Source: Panax quinquefolius | Taxonomy: Eukaryota; Streptophyta; Magnoliopsida; Apiales; Araliaceae | Length of the DNA stretch: 64,000 bases | Direction: 5' to 3' | Assembly (NCBI GenBank): GCA_020205615.1 | Contig: CM035173.1 | Coordinates: forward strand, 53,703,300-53,767,299 | Shown: positions 48,120 through 60,000 of the stretch, one piece after another | Position numbering within the stretch: position 1 is the first letter of the stretch | Layout of the letters: the number at the start of each line of letters is the position of its first letter | Translations under genes and position numbers: made by a program | The notes under the pieces: model-generated | What the model was told of the DNA's origin: nothing | The model's database searches: none | Seen by the model: only the letters and a program-made list of their open reading frames with translations

Positions 48120-48826
48120 TCACTGCCTATTAAGGCGCTGAATAGCCTTGCCACGTTCCTCTTCCATGATGCAGGACATCGTCTTGCGATCTAGCATATA
48201 CGATGGTAATCCTTCAAACTGGATTGGGTATCTCATAACTCATTCTTGGGCCTCATCCATTATATTTTGAAGTGTAGAGTACGTCTCCCCAAGCTTAACC
48301 TTCTTCGCACGACAATCCTCTTCTGCAAGATCAGCACGACGTGACTCTCTTACCCAGCCCTCCTCTATTATGGCCAGCCTTTCTGAGCTCTCTTTCAGCT
48401 CCTTCTTCAACTTTTCTATTTCTTAGGTCTTCTCTTCATTTTGACCCTTCTCGTGAACCAAATCTCACTCCACGTTTCCTAAACGTGTGTGAAGAGTCAC
48501 AATTTCCCCATCCTTCTGCTCGATGGTAATTTGTTGGATAATTGTCCACTCCTTCAACTCTTGAACAGTGTCTTGCAACTTTATGTTACGATCATAAAGC
48601 GCATCATACATCTCAACATCGATGGAGTTCGGTGGGAACTCTTCTTCATCAGAATCCTCCTCCGGATCAGTCTCAAGCTTATGCTTCCGACCAACAACAG
48701 TGATCAACGGAGATGGCTCTCTCTGTACCAACTGTTCCCTAATGACATGAATGTCTGGGGCTCCTCCTCTGTAGGTACTCGGGGTTCCTCCTCCCCAGTT
48801 CGACTAGCTCCTCTAACATCCGACAT
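48120..48826 (-). pseudogene. Extra ORF upstream of gag, element E (frameshifted)
   Basis: The minus-strand ATG at 48826 (MSDVRGASRTGEEEPRVP) lies one base after the acceptor-like TTGTTGTCAG. A frameshift near 48730 moves the reading to an 88-codon open part with KLETDPEEDSDEEEF (acidic) and EMYDALYDRNIKLQDTVQEL. It then continues past stops with EIEKLKKELKESSERLA and EEDCRAKKVKLGETYSTL. The order acidic, coiled coil, then a charged CRAKKVKLG patch parallels the D and F proteins, although sequence identity is low. Function unknown. Confidence 0.7.
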
Positions 48827-48827
48827 C

Positions 48828-51116
48828 CTGACAACAAAATTTTAAGTTTTAGTTACTAATCTGTGCTAGTGAACACATAATTTTAACACATAAGCACAAA
48901 GTCTTTTATTATCTTCAATGAATTAAGAAATTCATTTCTTAGAACTCGATAAGAGTTTACCACCACTATGTTCTCGATCTCCTACAAGGCTACTACCTAT
49001 GGTTGTTCCCCCGCCTAAGGTTCATAACCTATAGCTTTGATACCAACCTATGACATCCCCAAATCCGGGTACTTCCATTTTCGCAGGATTTGGTGTTCAC
49101 TGTACAATTATCATCTATCTATCTACCCATAAATAAAAGCAAACCATGCAATAGATAGAATTAAATAAATAAATCTCCCCTTATGGGTTACATCATCTAC
49201 ATAAAAAAATACAATCCTGTGTCACTCTAACCTTAAACATCATGCGGAATCATAAACAATAACAAGTCTTAAATAACATCAAGTCCTAAAAATAAATACA
49301 TAATAACAACAAGTCTTCCTCATTTGTTAACCTTGCCCTTGCCTTTACTAGTGGAAGGCTCGTCTGATCTTTCGTTCTTAACTTCAATGTTATTATTACG
49401 CAAGAGTGAGAACGATTGCCGTCAAGTATAACAATATAACAAATAAATAATAACATGCAAATAAATCAAAGACTTCTAGAATAGGAAACTCAGCTTTTGA
49501 ATCAAGAATGAATAACAAGTAACAAAAGAACTTCTGAGGGTCATAAGACCTTTAACTATGTCCTAAGTTGTCAAATGTTTATACTTGAAACCATTAACAG
49601 TCATAAGACTATGGACTCTTCTTCTCGTACTGAGGGGGATCAACCCTTAGAACCATACTATGCACAATATCTTAACGCTAATGCATAAGTAATCCCCTAT
49701 ACAGGGATGTTCATCTCAGTTTGACATTAGAGTCCACACCAAAGGAAGTTTGGTTTGGATAATTCATCAAGGGTTCTGAAATTTAGAATGCTCATCAACT
49801 ATGGACTAGTCAAATCATTAAGGGTTCACTAGTCTAACAAAGTTCAACAGTAACTAAAAATTTAAATTGAATAGCAATCTCAAAGGGTATACAATAGAAT
49901 AATTATTGTATAACAGAATCATACTTTGAAAGATTAACACACTTTAATATAATAAAATGGACTTGATTAATAATAACGAGAATTTGCTCGAAGTAAAGAG
50001 ACAACTTATAAGCTCATATTAAGATAATGAGTAAGTTTAGGAAACTTGCCTCGTGCGTAGATTACACGTTAATTATACTCGTTCTTTGATTTAAATCCTA
50101 CATATCTTTTATGTTCACAATACCAGTCAATTATAACGTACTAATCATCACAGTTCATTCTTTTTGTCTAACCCGAACTTAGTCAAATTACTACACTCAT
50201 TGTCACAATTAACACTTCATGAATAATAAGCAAACTATGCATTCAATCATTCAATTTACACATAAATGTGTTATTGACATGTTAAGAATTTATTTTAACA
50301 CCTCATTATATGTCTAACATGTTTTTATGTTCATTAGATTAATTTACTAACACATTGCTAGACTTGAGCATTTAAAAATTCATTTCTGGACCATTTTGCT
50401 AAAGTGGCTATGGCTGCTACTTTATTATTATCTATTCTTGGCTTCGCTGCTTGTGCTGAGCGTGACTTGAGACTTGGTTCGTACGATGCAGTAGCGCGAG
50501 ACATAGGCTTGGAGTTGGCACATAGCAAGCGAAACTCCAGTTTCTTTTTCCAGTTCATGAAGAACACGAAATCGGTAAAATTATCATTACATTGTCATTA
50601 AATTCATCAATTTAAACATACCCACATACTAGAATTCGTACATAATCATTACCCAACCTTTATAGAGTGATTTTTACAAATTTAAAAACATAATTACAGA
50701 ATTAAAACATATAATTTCACTGTTCTTGAAGGTTTTTTGAACATAAAACATAAAATTAACACTATGAATTCGTTATAACATCGAATCCATCCATTCGAGT
50801 TTTGTTTCCTTCGTTTTAACATGCATAATTATATACGTGTGTGAATTTTACAAAACAATTTATGTTTGACATATTAAATTCACGTATAAGGGCCATAAAG
50901 CTATATAATATACTCTGTAACCATATACTGTATAATTTTTATGAAACTGATTATATGGAACCATCTAATACATAGGAAAACACATTAAAACAACATCTTA
51001 ATACATATATGCACATAATCCTTACTCTTTCCAATTTATAGAGACTTTACAGAAAACTTGAAAGCCATATTTATAAAAACTTTAATTACGTAAATAAAGC
51101 TGGGTTGAAAAATTAC
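48828..51116 (-). other. Predicted leader intron of element E
   Basis: Acceptor TTGTTGTCAG|G before the extra-ORF ATG; the donor is weak (TTGG|GTAATT at 51116). Second acceptor TTTTTAACAG at 47829 before gag. Confidence 0.35.
49032..49045 (-). other. Primer-binding site of element E
   Basis: The minus strand reads TGGTATCAAAGCTA three bases inside the LTR, initiator-Met type. Confidence 0.8.
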
Positions 51117-51797
51117 CCAAATAGATTAGAGTGTAGATTTGAAACCCTTCTCAATAAATTCTTCAATCACACACACTTCTAATCTCCTCAATAATTTCTC
51201 AATCTCTCTCTCTCTCTCTGCTTTGCTTTTTCCACTTAGAAAAATAAAAGAAAAAGACGATATAAATCAAAGTAAATCGACGTTGTTGTGGATGTCAGTT
51301 ACCCATCATGGGTTAACTACTCCCAACCTCCACTAATGCCATGTTTGGCTAGCCTTAAAAGGCTTATACCCATTTAATTTAATTAAACTTTTATAATATA
51401 GTTTAAATCATGTCACACCCCTTTATAAAATAAATCAAATATCTTATTTAATTTAATTTAAATAAAATATAATAATTTCTCATTAATTCACATAGTCACA
51501 TAATTAAATTTCTCATTTATTAATTATGTCAAATTATTAAATCTCTAATTAATTATTAAATTAATTAAAATAACATTAGGCTTATTAAATATTTCTTTTA
51601 ATTTAATAAGCTCACATAAATACATACTTCGAATAATAAAAATTCTCCACATTAATTTAATAAATATAACACATATAATTAAATTAATCTACCACAACTT
51701 CCATCAATTAATTATTTAATCTAATAATTAATTTATCAAAAATATTTATTCAATCCAATAAATATTAAAATTAAATTACAAAATCTCGGTTGTCACA
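49049..51797 (-). repeat. 5' LTR of element E
   Basis: 2749 bp, starting TATGACATCCCC (first G mutated) and ending TCGGTTGTCACA. Pair of 40469-43216. Confidence 0.95.
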
Positions 51798-53452
51798 CAA
51801 AGTGTCGTAATAAACGACTTTTATAAATATGCACATAGTCTAGCCGAATCAAATGGCATCAACTCTTTCACAATATTTAAATACAATACCAATTTCAACA
51901 TGAATAATTGCTTTTACAAGGGTTTAACATACTAGCTCATTTGAACGAGAAAGTAATCTAACTTGTATTCAAAAGGGATAAGCTTACGGTATTTGTCGAA
52001 TAAAATAATGCAATGATATTGCACAACACTAATAGTAGGGTTTAGATACTTGCACAATCAAGAATGAAATTCAAGGAAACTTGCTCAATCATAATTAGAG
52101 TAAGTTTAGGGAACTTGCCTTAAGAGTAGTTTACCAAATATCGCTTATCAATACACTTTCGAATCCTATCATAATGTGATATGCATATAGGATATTTATT
52201 AGTTAAATGTGCTCATGCTTGATATGTAAGTTTAAATGCATACTTAAACATCTAACTTAGTTATATACTCTTCACATACTTCATTTCATACCTTACGTAC
52301 TTATAACATAAAATCAATTTATAAGTCACCATGAAAATCAAATAACATAGTCTTCAATCGTTGCTTTATAGTTTGCAAAAACTTTTTGGACTTATCACTT
52401 GAAAGTCTATAATCACATCATTAAACATTCACTCATATCATTTAGCCTGCTCCTTAACACATTGGACATGTACTAGTCATATAATACATGCTAGAGTAAT
52501 AATACAAGTATGCAACTCCTACAAATTAATAGCAGAAAACTGATCCTACTGCAGACTGTCGTGCCTAGTTTGTACTAAGGAGACACGCGGCCGAGTGCCT
52601 CTCAGTTCAAACCAGAGTTGGCTGCTCTTGCAGAAGGTCAGTGCATACATGGCTGATACGTTCATAAATAATCATGCAATACACACATGTTAGTAGGTGG
52701 ATAACCAAGTTTGACTCCATATCATAACATTATCATAGGTCACTACCTATTCTCATTCACTCAAGACTTTAAAGGCTAAATTCATAATTTTCTTATGTTT
52801 AATTGTTTGAACAAAACTATATGATCCACAGGTCAACAACTCATGTTTGCATTAAATTAGTCATGTATTACAAGTTATGACGTTCTAGTCCATCCATGCT
52901 TATTTTAAGCCACATTTAACTAGTTTTACTATGCATAAGGCTCACTAGGCATTCTTATTAATCATATCTACATGCATAACATATCTAATCATGATATCTT
53001 ATTAACCTAACTATCATAGCATGCTCAAAACAAATCAAAAACCTCAAATCATTATCTAAGAACAGCACCACGCGCGACCGCGCAATATTAGCCTATGAAA
53101 GTGGCGCGGCCGTGCCACTTCGAACATATTGAAAAAAATGGCTCTGTAGAAGCAGAGCCTTAACACAAGAGATGCTACACCTGCAACCAGATTAGCTACC
53201 ATGTTCCCAAACATGTGTACCAACTAAGACAACACAATAGCATGCTATTCTACATCAATTTACAGAGAATTCAACAAATTCAAGAATTTGACAAAACTCA
53301 AGCTCAAGAATATCAAAGTAGAATTATACCTCTTGAAGCTTAATGGAATTCTTCAACACAATTATTACACTCCCTCAATTTCTCAGCAGCTCACACTCCC
53401 TATTGCACCTCTCAAATAATTCAAGCAACACAAAGGATGAAGAGAAGTGTGA

Positions 53453-53460
53453 ATTTTATA
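53453..53460 (-). promoter_or_regulatory. TATA box of D 5' LTR
   Basis: Minus-strand TATAAAAT, the active-position copy for element D transcription. Confidence 0.6.
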
Positions 53461-55625
53461 GGAAACTCATTAACTATGCCAAAACATTGCCCAAGAATTT
53501 AAACTCATGGATTGTAGGATTGCATGAAGGTTATGGAAGAGTTGTTAGATTGGTTGGTAATTTGCATCATGAGCACCACTCCCCTCCCATGATTACTAGC
53601 TAGAAGCTTGGAAGAAGAAATAGGCTAGCCTTTTGCCATTACACATGAATGAGAAATGAGAGGTAATTGGGACAATCATTTTGGGACTAACTCAACCATC
53701 ATGTATACTTATACAAATTCTAGCTCTTGCTATTTTCTTCTATACATATCAACTATATACTATAACTTAATGTCACAACATGTTTTAACATTTCAAGGTA
53801 GTAGATGAAATATGGAAATGTAATATACATATAATCCATGTACATTTTATCACACTGATACATTTATTAAAATACTAGTTTATAGTATGCTCATGGTATA
53901 TTATTTTAATACCTACCCACATACCTATTGTCACATAGATAATGTATTTATAACATATAGTTCTAATATATTTAATCATAATGCCCATACAATATTGTTT
54001 TATAAGACTTAATATATATAGCCACATAAATGTCACCTTTGCACCATATAGTATGGTTGTATATGCTCATATGCATATAACTCATTAATATAATATTATT
54101 ATATTACTAAATTACTTATTTATGTTAGGTAAATAAATTATGCACTTCCTTACTTAATTAACACCAATATTAATTAATTCAACCATTAATTAATATATTT
54201 ATGGGTTTCCATAATCATTATTCATCTTTATAATATATTGCAAATAATAGTAATCACACATGATTAGTTAATTACTAAAAATTCAATATTCTACCACAAC
54301 CATCATCAATTAATTAATATAATCATTAATTAATCCTCATTATTAAATAATTAATATACCATACATCAATTATCAACTAATAGTATACTACAATCAATTA
54401 ATATTACTTAATTGCTCATCTTATAATTTCTTCGCCGATTAACATTACTATTAGTATTTCCCGTCATTATGCCACACAAGGCTTTCAACTAGTTTACCAC
54501 AAACTCCACATATTCTCAATTATTAATTTATTTAATATAATTGAGTTATCTCATTTCTTAACACAAAACTGTTCATACTCAAATAAATATTTATTTTCAT
54601 TAACATATTTATTTAATAATACGCGGAAATTCTTGGGAATTATATTTGTGGGCCCCATAACGGAAAATGGTCGGATGAAGAAAACGACAAGTTTGAGTTT
54701 TTATAAATAACGTCAGAAGTTATTACAATTAACACCATTGGAATACCACATGGTTAAAATACGATAAAATACGTTGGTTGCCGCGAATAATACCACAGGT
54801 ATTGCACCGTATTTTTGAATTATTGATTCTTACTTAAGAAGGAACTACTCAATAATTGTTACAGTAATTACTGCTCAATATTTTATTTTATTGATTCAAT
54901 AATTTCTACGTTGATATTTTATATTATTGTTGTTTCAATAATTGTCACTGCACAGTATCTCCATTATCAGATAAATAATTTATATTATTTGAATAATATT
55001 GTTAGATATCATTATTGGCAATGTCTTAGGAAGTTATGTCTAGGAAAGGGGTTTGGTCACCTAATTGCGCGCCAATAAGGAGAAATCCTTATCGGAAAGC
55101 CCCCACTTTCCTAGGAACGACCTAGTTGTCATAATTGTGATTCTGTAATATTATTTATGAATAATTAATTATTGATTTATATTATAAGGAAATATTTATT
55201 CTATGTAGATGGATAAGGAAATATTTATTTTTTTTTGATATAAATGAAGGAATTAATGCTGAGTTGTTTTATCAGTATTTTGTCGGTATGGAGGTATTAA
55301 AAATCGTCCGTATGTGCATTTCGGTCATTTTCTGTTTAGAATTTGGAAAAACTTAAATCTACAAAGTTGTACAGAATTTAATTTCCTATGAAATGGACAT
55401 ACAAATCGTATTTTGCTGATAAAAGAGTTATTTATTATGATATTGAAGTTTCAGAAATAAATGTTTTTATTAAAATAATGGGTGGGACCCACTTTTGTTT
55501 TTGGTGGAAAAATGTGTTGAATTAGTTTTTCAAAAGTGGAGTGTTGGTCATGTGGCGTGCTTAAATTTGTTATGGAATATTATTATTTTATTAATTTAGT
55601 CTGCTTTGGCGTTCTAGCATTTTTC

Positions 55626-55633
55626 TATAAATA
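55626..55633 (+). promoter_or_regulatory. TATA box of A2 LTR
   Basis: TATAAATA at the position shared by all A/B-family LTRs, 173 nt before the donor-like GT at 55799. Confidence 0.72.
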
Positions 55634-55798
55634 GGGTGCTTAGTTAGAATTGAAAATCACACCAGAAACAAGTTTTCTCTCTCTATATATTATCGAGCGT
55701 CTTTTGTGAGTATTTAGATACTTTGAGAGTTGTTATTCAGTGCAAGTTTTCTTAAGCATTACATCTGATATTCCAGTCAGAAGTATTGTTCTTTTGAG

Positions 55799-57209
55799 GT
55801 AAGGGATGTTATGTTCTTCGTAAATGATATTTTTCTTTCAATATCATTATGCCAAAATATTGGTATGAATTTTATTATGAAATTTTTACCTTTTCATGTC
55901 GAGGTTACTATTCACGTATACGGCACTATTCACGTATACGACAATATTCACGAATACGGTATTATTCATGAGTACTATTCACGAAGTATGATTTTTCTTG
56001 TGGAATTCCTACCTTTTTGTGTCGGGGTTACTATTTACGTATATGACACTATTCATGTATACGACACTATTCATGAATACGACACTATTCACAGAAAAAT
56101 AAAATTTTCTCTTCTTTGTCAAATATGTCGATTATGGTTACTATCTTTGATTATTTCCATGTTTTGATCTTCATTTTTGAATTTTACTCCACTATGGTTA
56201 TTATGGAACATTTTTGAACTTGGATTATCTAAAGTACGAATCCCTAATATTTGTCCTTTTGTCTTACTGGATTCGTTTTCTTTAAAATATTTTTCATCAT
56301 CCTCAGTCTTAAATGATGATATTATTGAATATCTTTGGCTGTAGTGCAAAGATGAATGATTAATCGATGAATATCTTTGGCCCAGAGTAGCAAAGATGAG
56401 CAGTGTTGAGATGAACATGACCAATTGGTGATACAAATGAATATCTTTGGCACGTAGTTCAAAGATGAATATTTGATTCAAGATGTATATTGATTGATGT
56501 TACAGGATAAAATATTGATGATAGACTTTTAAATCTTAGAAGATAGTAGAATTCATTCTCTACTGACTCTTCTAATGGATTGTTGTTTCATTGCAATTGT
56601 TGATCTAAAACTTGTTGTCTATTATATTCTATCGTATTTTTCCCTATTGAAGACTAATGATAATTTTTTGTATATTATCTTAGTCATAATATTCTTTACT
56701 GGGCTAGTTGAGCTCACCCTTTTCCTTTTTGTTCCATTTTTCTTCTCAGGAGGTGAGAATTTAGCAGGAACTAGCCGGGGTATGGAGTGATGATTCTAGA
56801 AAGTTGTTTTAGCAGTCCTCACTATTTTTGTAAAATAGTGTATCAATAATTGTAATGAGGATTCCTTTTGAGTTTGAATACTATCTATTAGACAATATTT
56901 GTATTTAAACTCACAGTATATGTGTTGTCGTATTTTGCACGACAAATGTATTAATGAAGTTGTATTTGTTTCTGTACCATGTATTTGGCGACTCAGAATG
57001 GGTGATGTATACCTATTTTGGGGGCGTCACAATTGGTATCAAGGCTTAGGGATATGGTCTCTGGCAGAGATCGAGGAATAGAACTAGGAGGGGAGAGATG
57101 AGTAATCCTTCGCTAGTGTGTCATTCCTAAGCTTATTTTGTTGGTTAGTCGGAGCATATGGTTAATATGTGATATGTTAATTTTTTAATTAACCCTTGTT
57201 TTGTGACAG
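55799..57209 (+). other. Predicted leader intron of A2
   Basis: Donor TTTTGAG|GTAAGGG in the LTR; acceptor CCCTTGTTTTGTGACAG at 57209, nine bases before the gag ATG. It is AT-rich and would remove the hairpin arrays and primer site from the gag mRNA. In element A the acceptor AG is disturbed (ACAAG). Confidence 0.55.
57034..57050 (+). other. Primer-binding site of A2
   Basis: TGGTATCAAGGCTTAGG two bases after the LTR end, initiator-Met type. Confidence 0.82.
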
Positions 57210-57218
57210 TATTTGAGA

Positions 57219-58322
57219 ATGGCAGCTAGAAATATTAACAATGGAGTGAATGAGACCGTGGAGACACCTTTAATCACCACCCAGGGGAACGTGCAACACG
57301 AAGGCAATATTCCTCTTGTAAACAACGCAACCGAACAAATGATGAATGATGGGATGTTTAGAAGCTTTTTTCAGTTCACGCAAAATTAGACGAGGGAGAC
57401 TCGTGTACAAAAGACGGGTGAAAATGATAACAATGCGCGGCTTATCACGGCCAAGCAGTTCAAAGAGTTGGGACCACCAGAATTTATGGGAAAGCCGGAT
57501 CCAATTAAGGCGGAAATGTGGGTCAAGCAAATTACCAAGATATTCGATGTCTTGGGATGCACGGAGGAATAAAAGGTTCTATTCGCCACCATTATATTCA
57601 CGGTGAGGCAGATTACTGGTGGGAATCTGTGAAGCGTACCCAGCCTGCCGTACTCAACATGTCTTGGGAAACATTTCAGAAACTGTTCAATGATAAGAAC
57701 TTTCCTGAAAGTATTCGTCATATGAAGGAGGTAGAGTTTATCAGACTAGAACAAAACAACATGACTGTGTCCCAATACGAGGCGAAGTTCGCAGAGTTAT
57801 CCAGGTTTTCACCTCATTTGGTAGAGAATAAGGAACGAATGACGCGAATGTTTTTGAGAGGTCTAAAACCCGAGATTCGGCAATATCTTATCTCTAATAA
57901 ATTTTATTTATATTCAGATGTTATAAGCAGGGCTCAATTATTAGAGTGAGATAATGAGTATATTCAACTGAGGGACCAAAATCGGGGTCATACCGGTGGC
58001 AGCAGTCACCAGAGCAATGACAACCAGCGGGGAGGAAAACATTCAGACAAAAACGGTAACCACTCTGGTGGTAATCGAGGCCATGATGGTAGAAGAAGCG
58101 AGTCGGGGGGGAGATTTCAAAAAGAGAAGGTACAACAATGATAACGTGAAAACGTCAGCACAAACATTAATTATTTCTAGGGGAGGAGAACGAGCACCTG
58201 TCATTTGTTATAAATGCGGGAAAGAGGGACACATCAGCCTAAACTTCCCACAACAATCCAAGGTGTGTTATAACTGTGGAAATGAAGGCCATATAGCTAG
58301 AGATTATCTTGTTGCGAAATAA
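57219..58322 (+). pseudogene. gag: gag of element A2
   Basis: Start at ATG 57219 (MAARNINNGVNETVETPL), directly after the predicted acceptor. Capsid: FKELGPPEFMGKPDPI, AEMWVKQITKIFDVLGC, GEADYWWESVKR, MSWETFQKLFNDKNFPES, FIRLEQNNMTVSQYEAKF, FLRGLKPEIRQYL. Nucleocapsid: CYKCGKEGHISLNF and CYNCGNEGHIARDY, each with the last Cys replaced. Stops occur near 57387 and 57570, and frameshifts near 57600, 57950 and 58130. It retains far more readable sequence than A's gag and serves as the family reference. Confidence 0.9.
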
Positions 58323-58458
58323 AGTTCAATGGGGATGGTGACTCCAAAGGATGTCCATGACAAGTCAAAGTCGGTGGTTCCTAGAAGAGCGTTTTTTATG
58401 ACTGCCCAAAACGTGAGGAACCCGAACAAGGTGATCATGGGTAAGCTAATCATAAACT
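58323..58458 (+). pseudogene. Protease start of A2, truncated
   Basis: Homologous to 3075-3215 of element A (RRAFFMTAQNVRNPNK, then the GKLIINY block). It ends before the active-site Asp. Beyond 58458 the sequence is unrelated to A. Confidence 0.75.
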
Positions 58459-58506
58459 ATATTTCGAGAAAAATTAATCTTTATTCATAAAAGTTGGGGT
58501 CTTACA
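58459..58506 (-). repeat. 48-bp LTR end fragment (A/B type), minus strand
   Basis: TATTTCGAGAAA...GGGGTCTTACA matches the end of the B LTR at 20686-20733. It ends exactly at an LTR boundary, with F sequence following. Confidence 0.7.
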
Positions 58507-59696
58507 ACCTGAATCAAATAATATGTAAGCATTGATATTATTGATTGGGACCATACCTAACACCACGTCCTTTGCAACTACTGCATCCTGAACGGTTATG
58601 TTAAAAGTTCTGGCAGTTGCTTGGTTGGATTACGCAGGTCCGCCAATCATCATCTTGTTACCTCCTCCCTAATGGTCACTTCCTCTGTTGCTCCCTTTCT
58701 TTGGACAATTTTTGATCTGATACTTAGTTGAGCCACAAGCAAAACATCCCTTGATCTTTCTTGGCTTTGGGTAGTTTGGTGAAATGTACCACTCCTAACC
58801 TCAGTTGTAGCAAACACTGCATCCCTTCCATCACTCCCCATGGTGGTCCTTTCCACACTTCGAGCATCCCTCTACTCTCTTCTTAAACCCTCCTTGAACT
58901 GGATGGTTGTTTCTGTTGTTATTGGTGTTGTTATCCCACATTCTCTTCCCTAAATTGCTTCCTCCACTACTGCTTCCTCCAGGGCTCTCTCCTCCAGTGT
59001 TCTTACTCTTCTTCTCCTTGTTATACTAACTCAAGGCCTCACTACCTCCTTCCGCAATGATGGTCTTTTCCAACAGTATGGCGAACTAGTCAATTTGGAG
59101 GACGAACACCATGTTGAACAACCAAGGTTTCAGTCCAAGCTTGAAGTGTCTAGATTTTCTCTCTTCTGTGTCCACTTGATGCATGGCAAATCTAGCGAGC
59201 TCGTTGAACTTAGCCGCGTACTGCGCTACAATCATATCCCCTTATTTTAATTCTAAAAAATTCACCTCCATCTGATTCTTCATTCTCTTCGGGAAATAAT
59301 TCTCGAAGAATAGTGTCTTAAACCTTTCCCAGGTTATAACTCTTTCTCCCGCCTCTGCTGATTAGCCTCCCACCAATAGTTTGCTTCACCAATCATCATG
59401 TACGTATTGAACACAATCTTCTGATCTTTACCCACATGAGCAATGGTGAATGCTTTCTCCATCTTTTTGATCCAAGTTTGCACCTCAATAGGATCGATAG
59501 TACCCCTAAATTCTAGAGGTCCTACACTCCTAAAGTCTTTAAAGTTGGTTACCGAAACTGCTTACTGGTTATTTTGTACTGGTTCATTATTTCTCCCTCG
59601 AAGGGATTCTCCTAACAAGTCGACTAATCGTTGGATAGGGTCTACTTGTTCTCTCACCAACTCTTCTGGTGCTGTTAGTCTACATCTGGGCAACAT
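58507..59696 (-). pseudogene. gag: gag (and protease start) of element F
   Basis: Start at ATG 59696 (MLPRCRLTAPEELVREQ), four bases after the acceptor-like TTTTTTGATGCAG. Capsid: SVGPLEFRGTIDPIEVQTW, FNTYMMIGEANYWWE, VITWERFKTLFFENYFP, MEVNFLELK (then stop), FNELARFAMHQ. Nucleocapsid: CSKCGKDHHGEWW, a degraded CYN...ISPNY, and CFACGSTKYQIKNC (His replaced by Tyr). It continues to protease ILFDSG at the truncation. At least six stops, several CAG to TAG or TGG to TGA type. Confidence 0.88.
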
Positions 59697-60000
59697 TTTC
59701 TGCATCAAAAAATTTCATTCTTATTATCTAATTGTATCCTTTAAATACTTCTTTACTGCAAAAGAAATTTTTTATAACAGGTTTCTAAAATAAGAACATT
59801 TATATTCATATGCCAAATTATTACATCGATATGATAATTTCCTAGCATACTTCTATAAATGTCAATATATATCCCCTAATATCATAAAGGATGGGGAAAT
59901 ATTAATATACTACCCCTCTAACCTGAACCTGCCTAGGGTTTACACAACTATCCCATCTCACAGGAAAGATTAGGATTTCACCACAATATACAAAACATAA
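59697..60000 (-). other. Spacer between extra ORF and gag, element F
   Basis: About 300 bp without a usable ORF, equivalent to the spacers in D and E, ending in a U-rich tract plus CAG on the minus strand. Confidence 0.5.

Larger units (their letters stand above)
40469..51797 (-). mobile_element. Element E: complete chromovirus with extra ORF, minus strand
   Basis: Both LTRs (2748 and 2749 bp) and target duplications CAAAG (40464-40468, 51798-51802) are present. The intact site AGTTCAAAGTGTC is seen in the other D LTR near 30473. Minus-strand order: 5' LTR, primer site, extra ORF, gag, protease, RT, RNase H, integrase, tail remnant, doubled purine tract, 3' LTR. It is the youngest layer of the A2 > D > E nest, yet its coding regions have more frameshifts than D's. 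Confidence 0.96.
39785..53329 (-). other. Predicted leader intron of element D (contains E)
   Basis: Donor CAAGAG|GTATAA in the 5' LTR, 124 to 131 nt after the TATA box; acceptor GATTGTAG|G one base before the extra-ORF ATG. Without E it would be about 2.2 kb and would remove the LTR 3' half and the primer site from the mRNA. An alternative acceptor is at 38652. Confidence 0.5.
30019..54644 (-). mobile_element. Element D: chromovirus with an extra ORF, minus strand
   Basis: Flanked by TTTGT at 30014-30018 and 54645-54649 and inserted in the A2 LTR. Reading right to left on the minus strand: 5' LTR (split by E), primer site, extra ORF, gag, protease, RT, RNase H, integrase, chromodomain-like tail, purine tract, 3' LTR (4074 bp). 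It is the most intact coding element here: gag and pol share one frame, broken mostly by single nonsense changes and a few frameshifts. Confidence 0.95.
40005..54644 (-). repeat. 5' LTR of element D, split by E
   Basis: Parts 40005-40468 and 51803-54644 (about 3.3 kb) are collinear with the 4.1-kb 3' LTR. The deficit is two deletions, one directly at the E insertion side. The outer terminus is GGGAATTATA instead of GGGTATTACA. Confidence 0.9.
29796..57031 (+). repeat. 5' LTR of A2, split by element D
   Basis: The two parts, 29796-30018 and 54650-57031, join to 2605 bp, in step with A's 2602 bp. It ends GGGGGCGTCACA at 57031. TATA box 55626; donor GAGGTAAGG around 55797-55804; TACTATTCAC-like array 55900-56095; hairpin units 56325-56470. 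Confidence 0.93.
29796..58458 (+). mobile_element. Element A2: second A-family element, 3' part lost
   Basis: It starts TGTAAGACCCCAAC. Its 5' LTR is split by D at 30018 and resumes at 54650. The LTR is followed by a primer site and gag. The homology to A ends shortly after GKLIINY at the protease start, and no 3' LTR is present. Confidence 0.9.

Noticed and set aside
50358..50601. Small ORFs on both strands near the E LTR GC-rich patch
   Set aside because: The patch differs between the two LTRs and the ORFs are not conserved in the 3' copy.
57034..57050. Possible tRNA gene at primer sites
   Set aside because: Only the 12 to 17 bases complementary to a tRNA 3' end are present; no cloverleaf.
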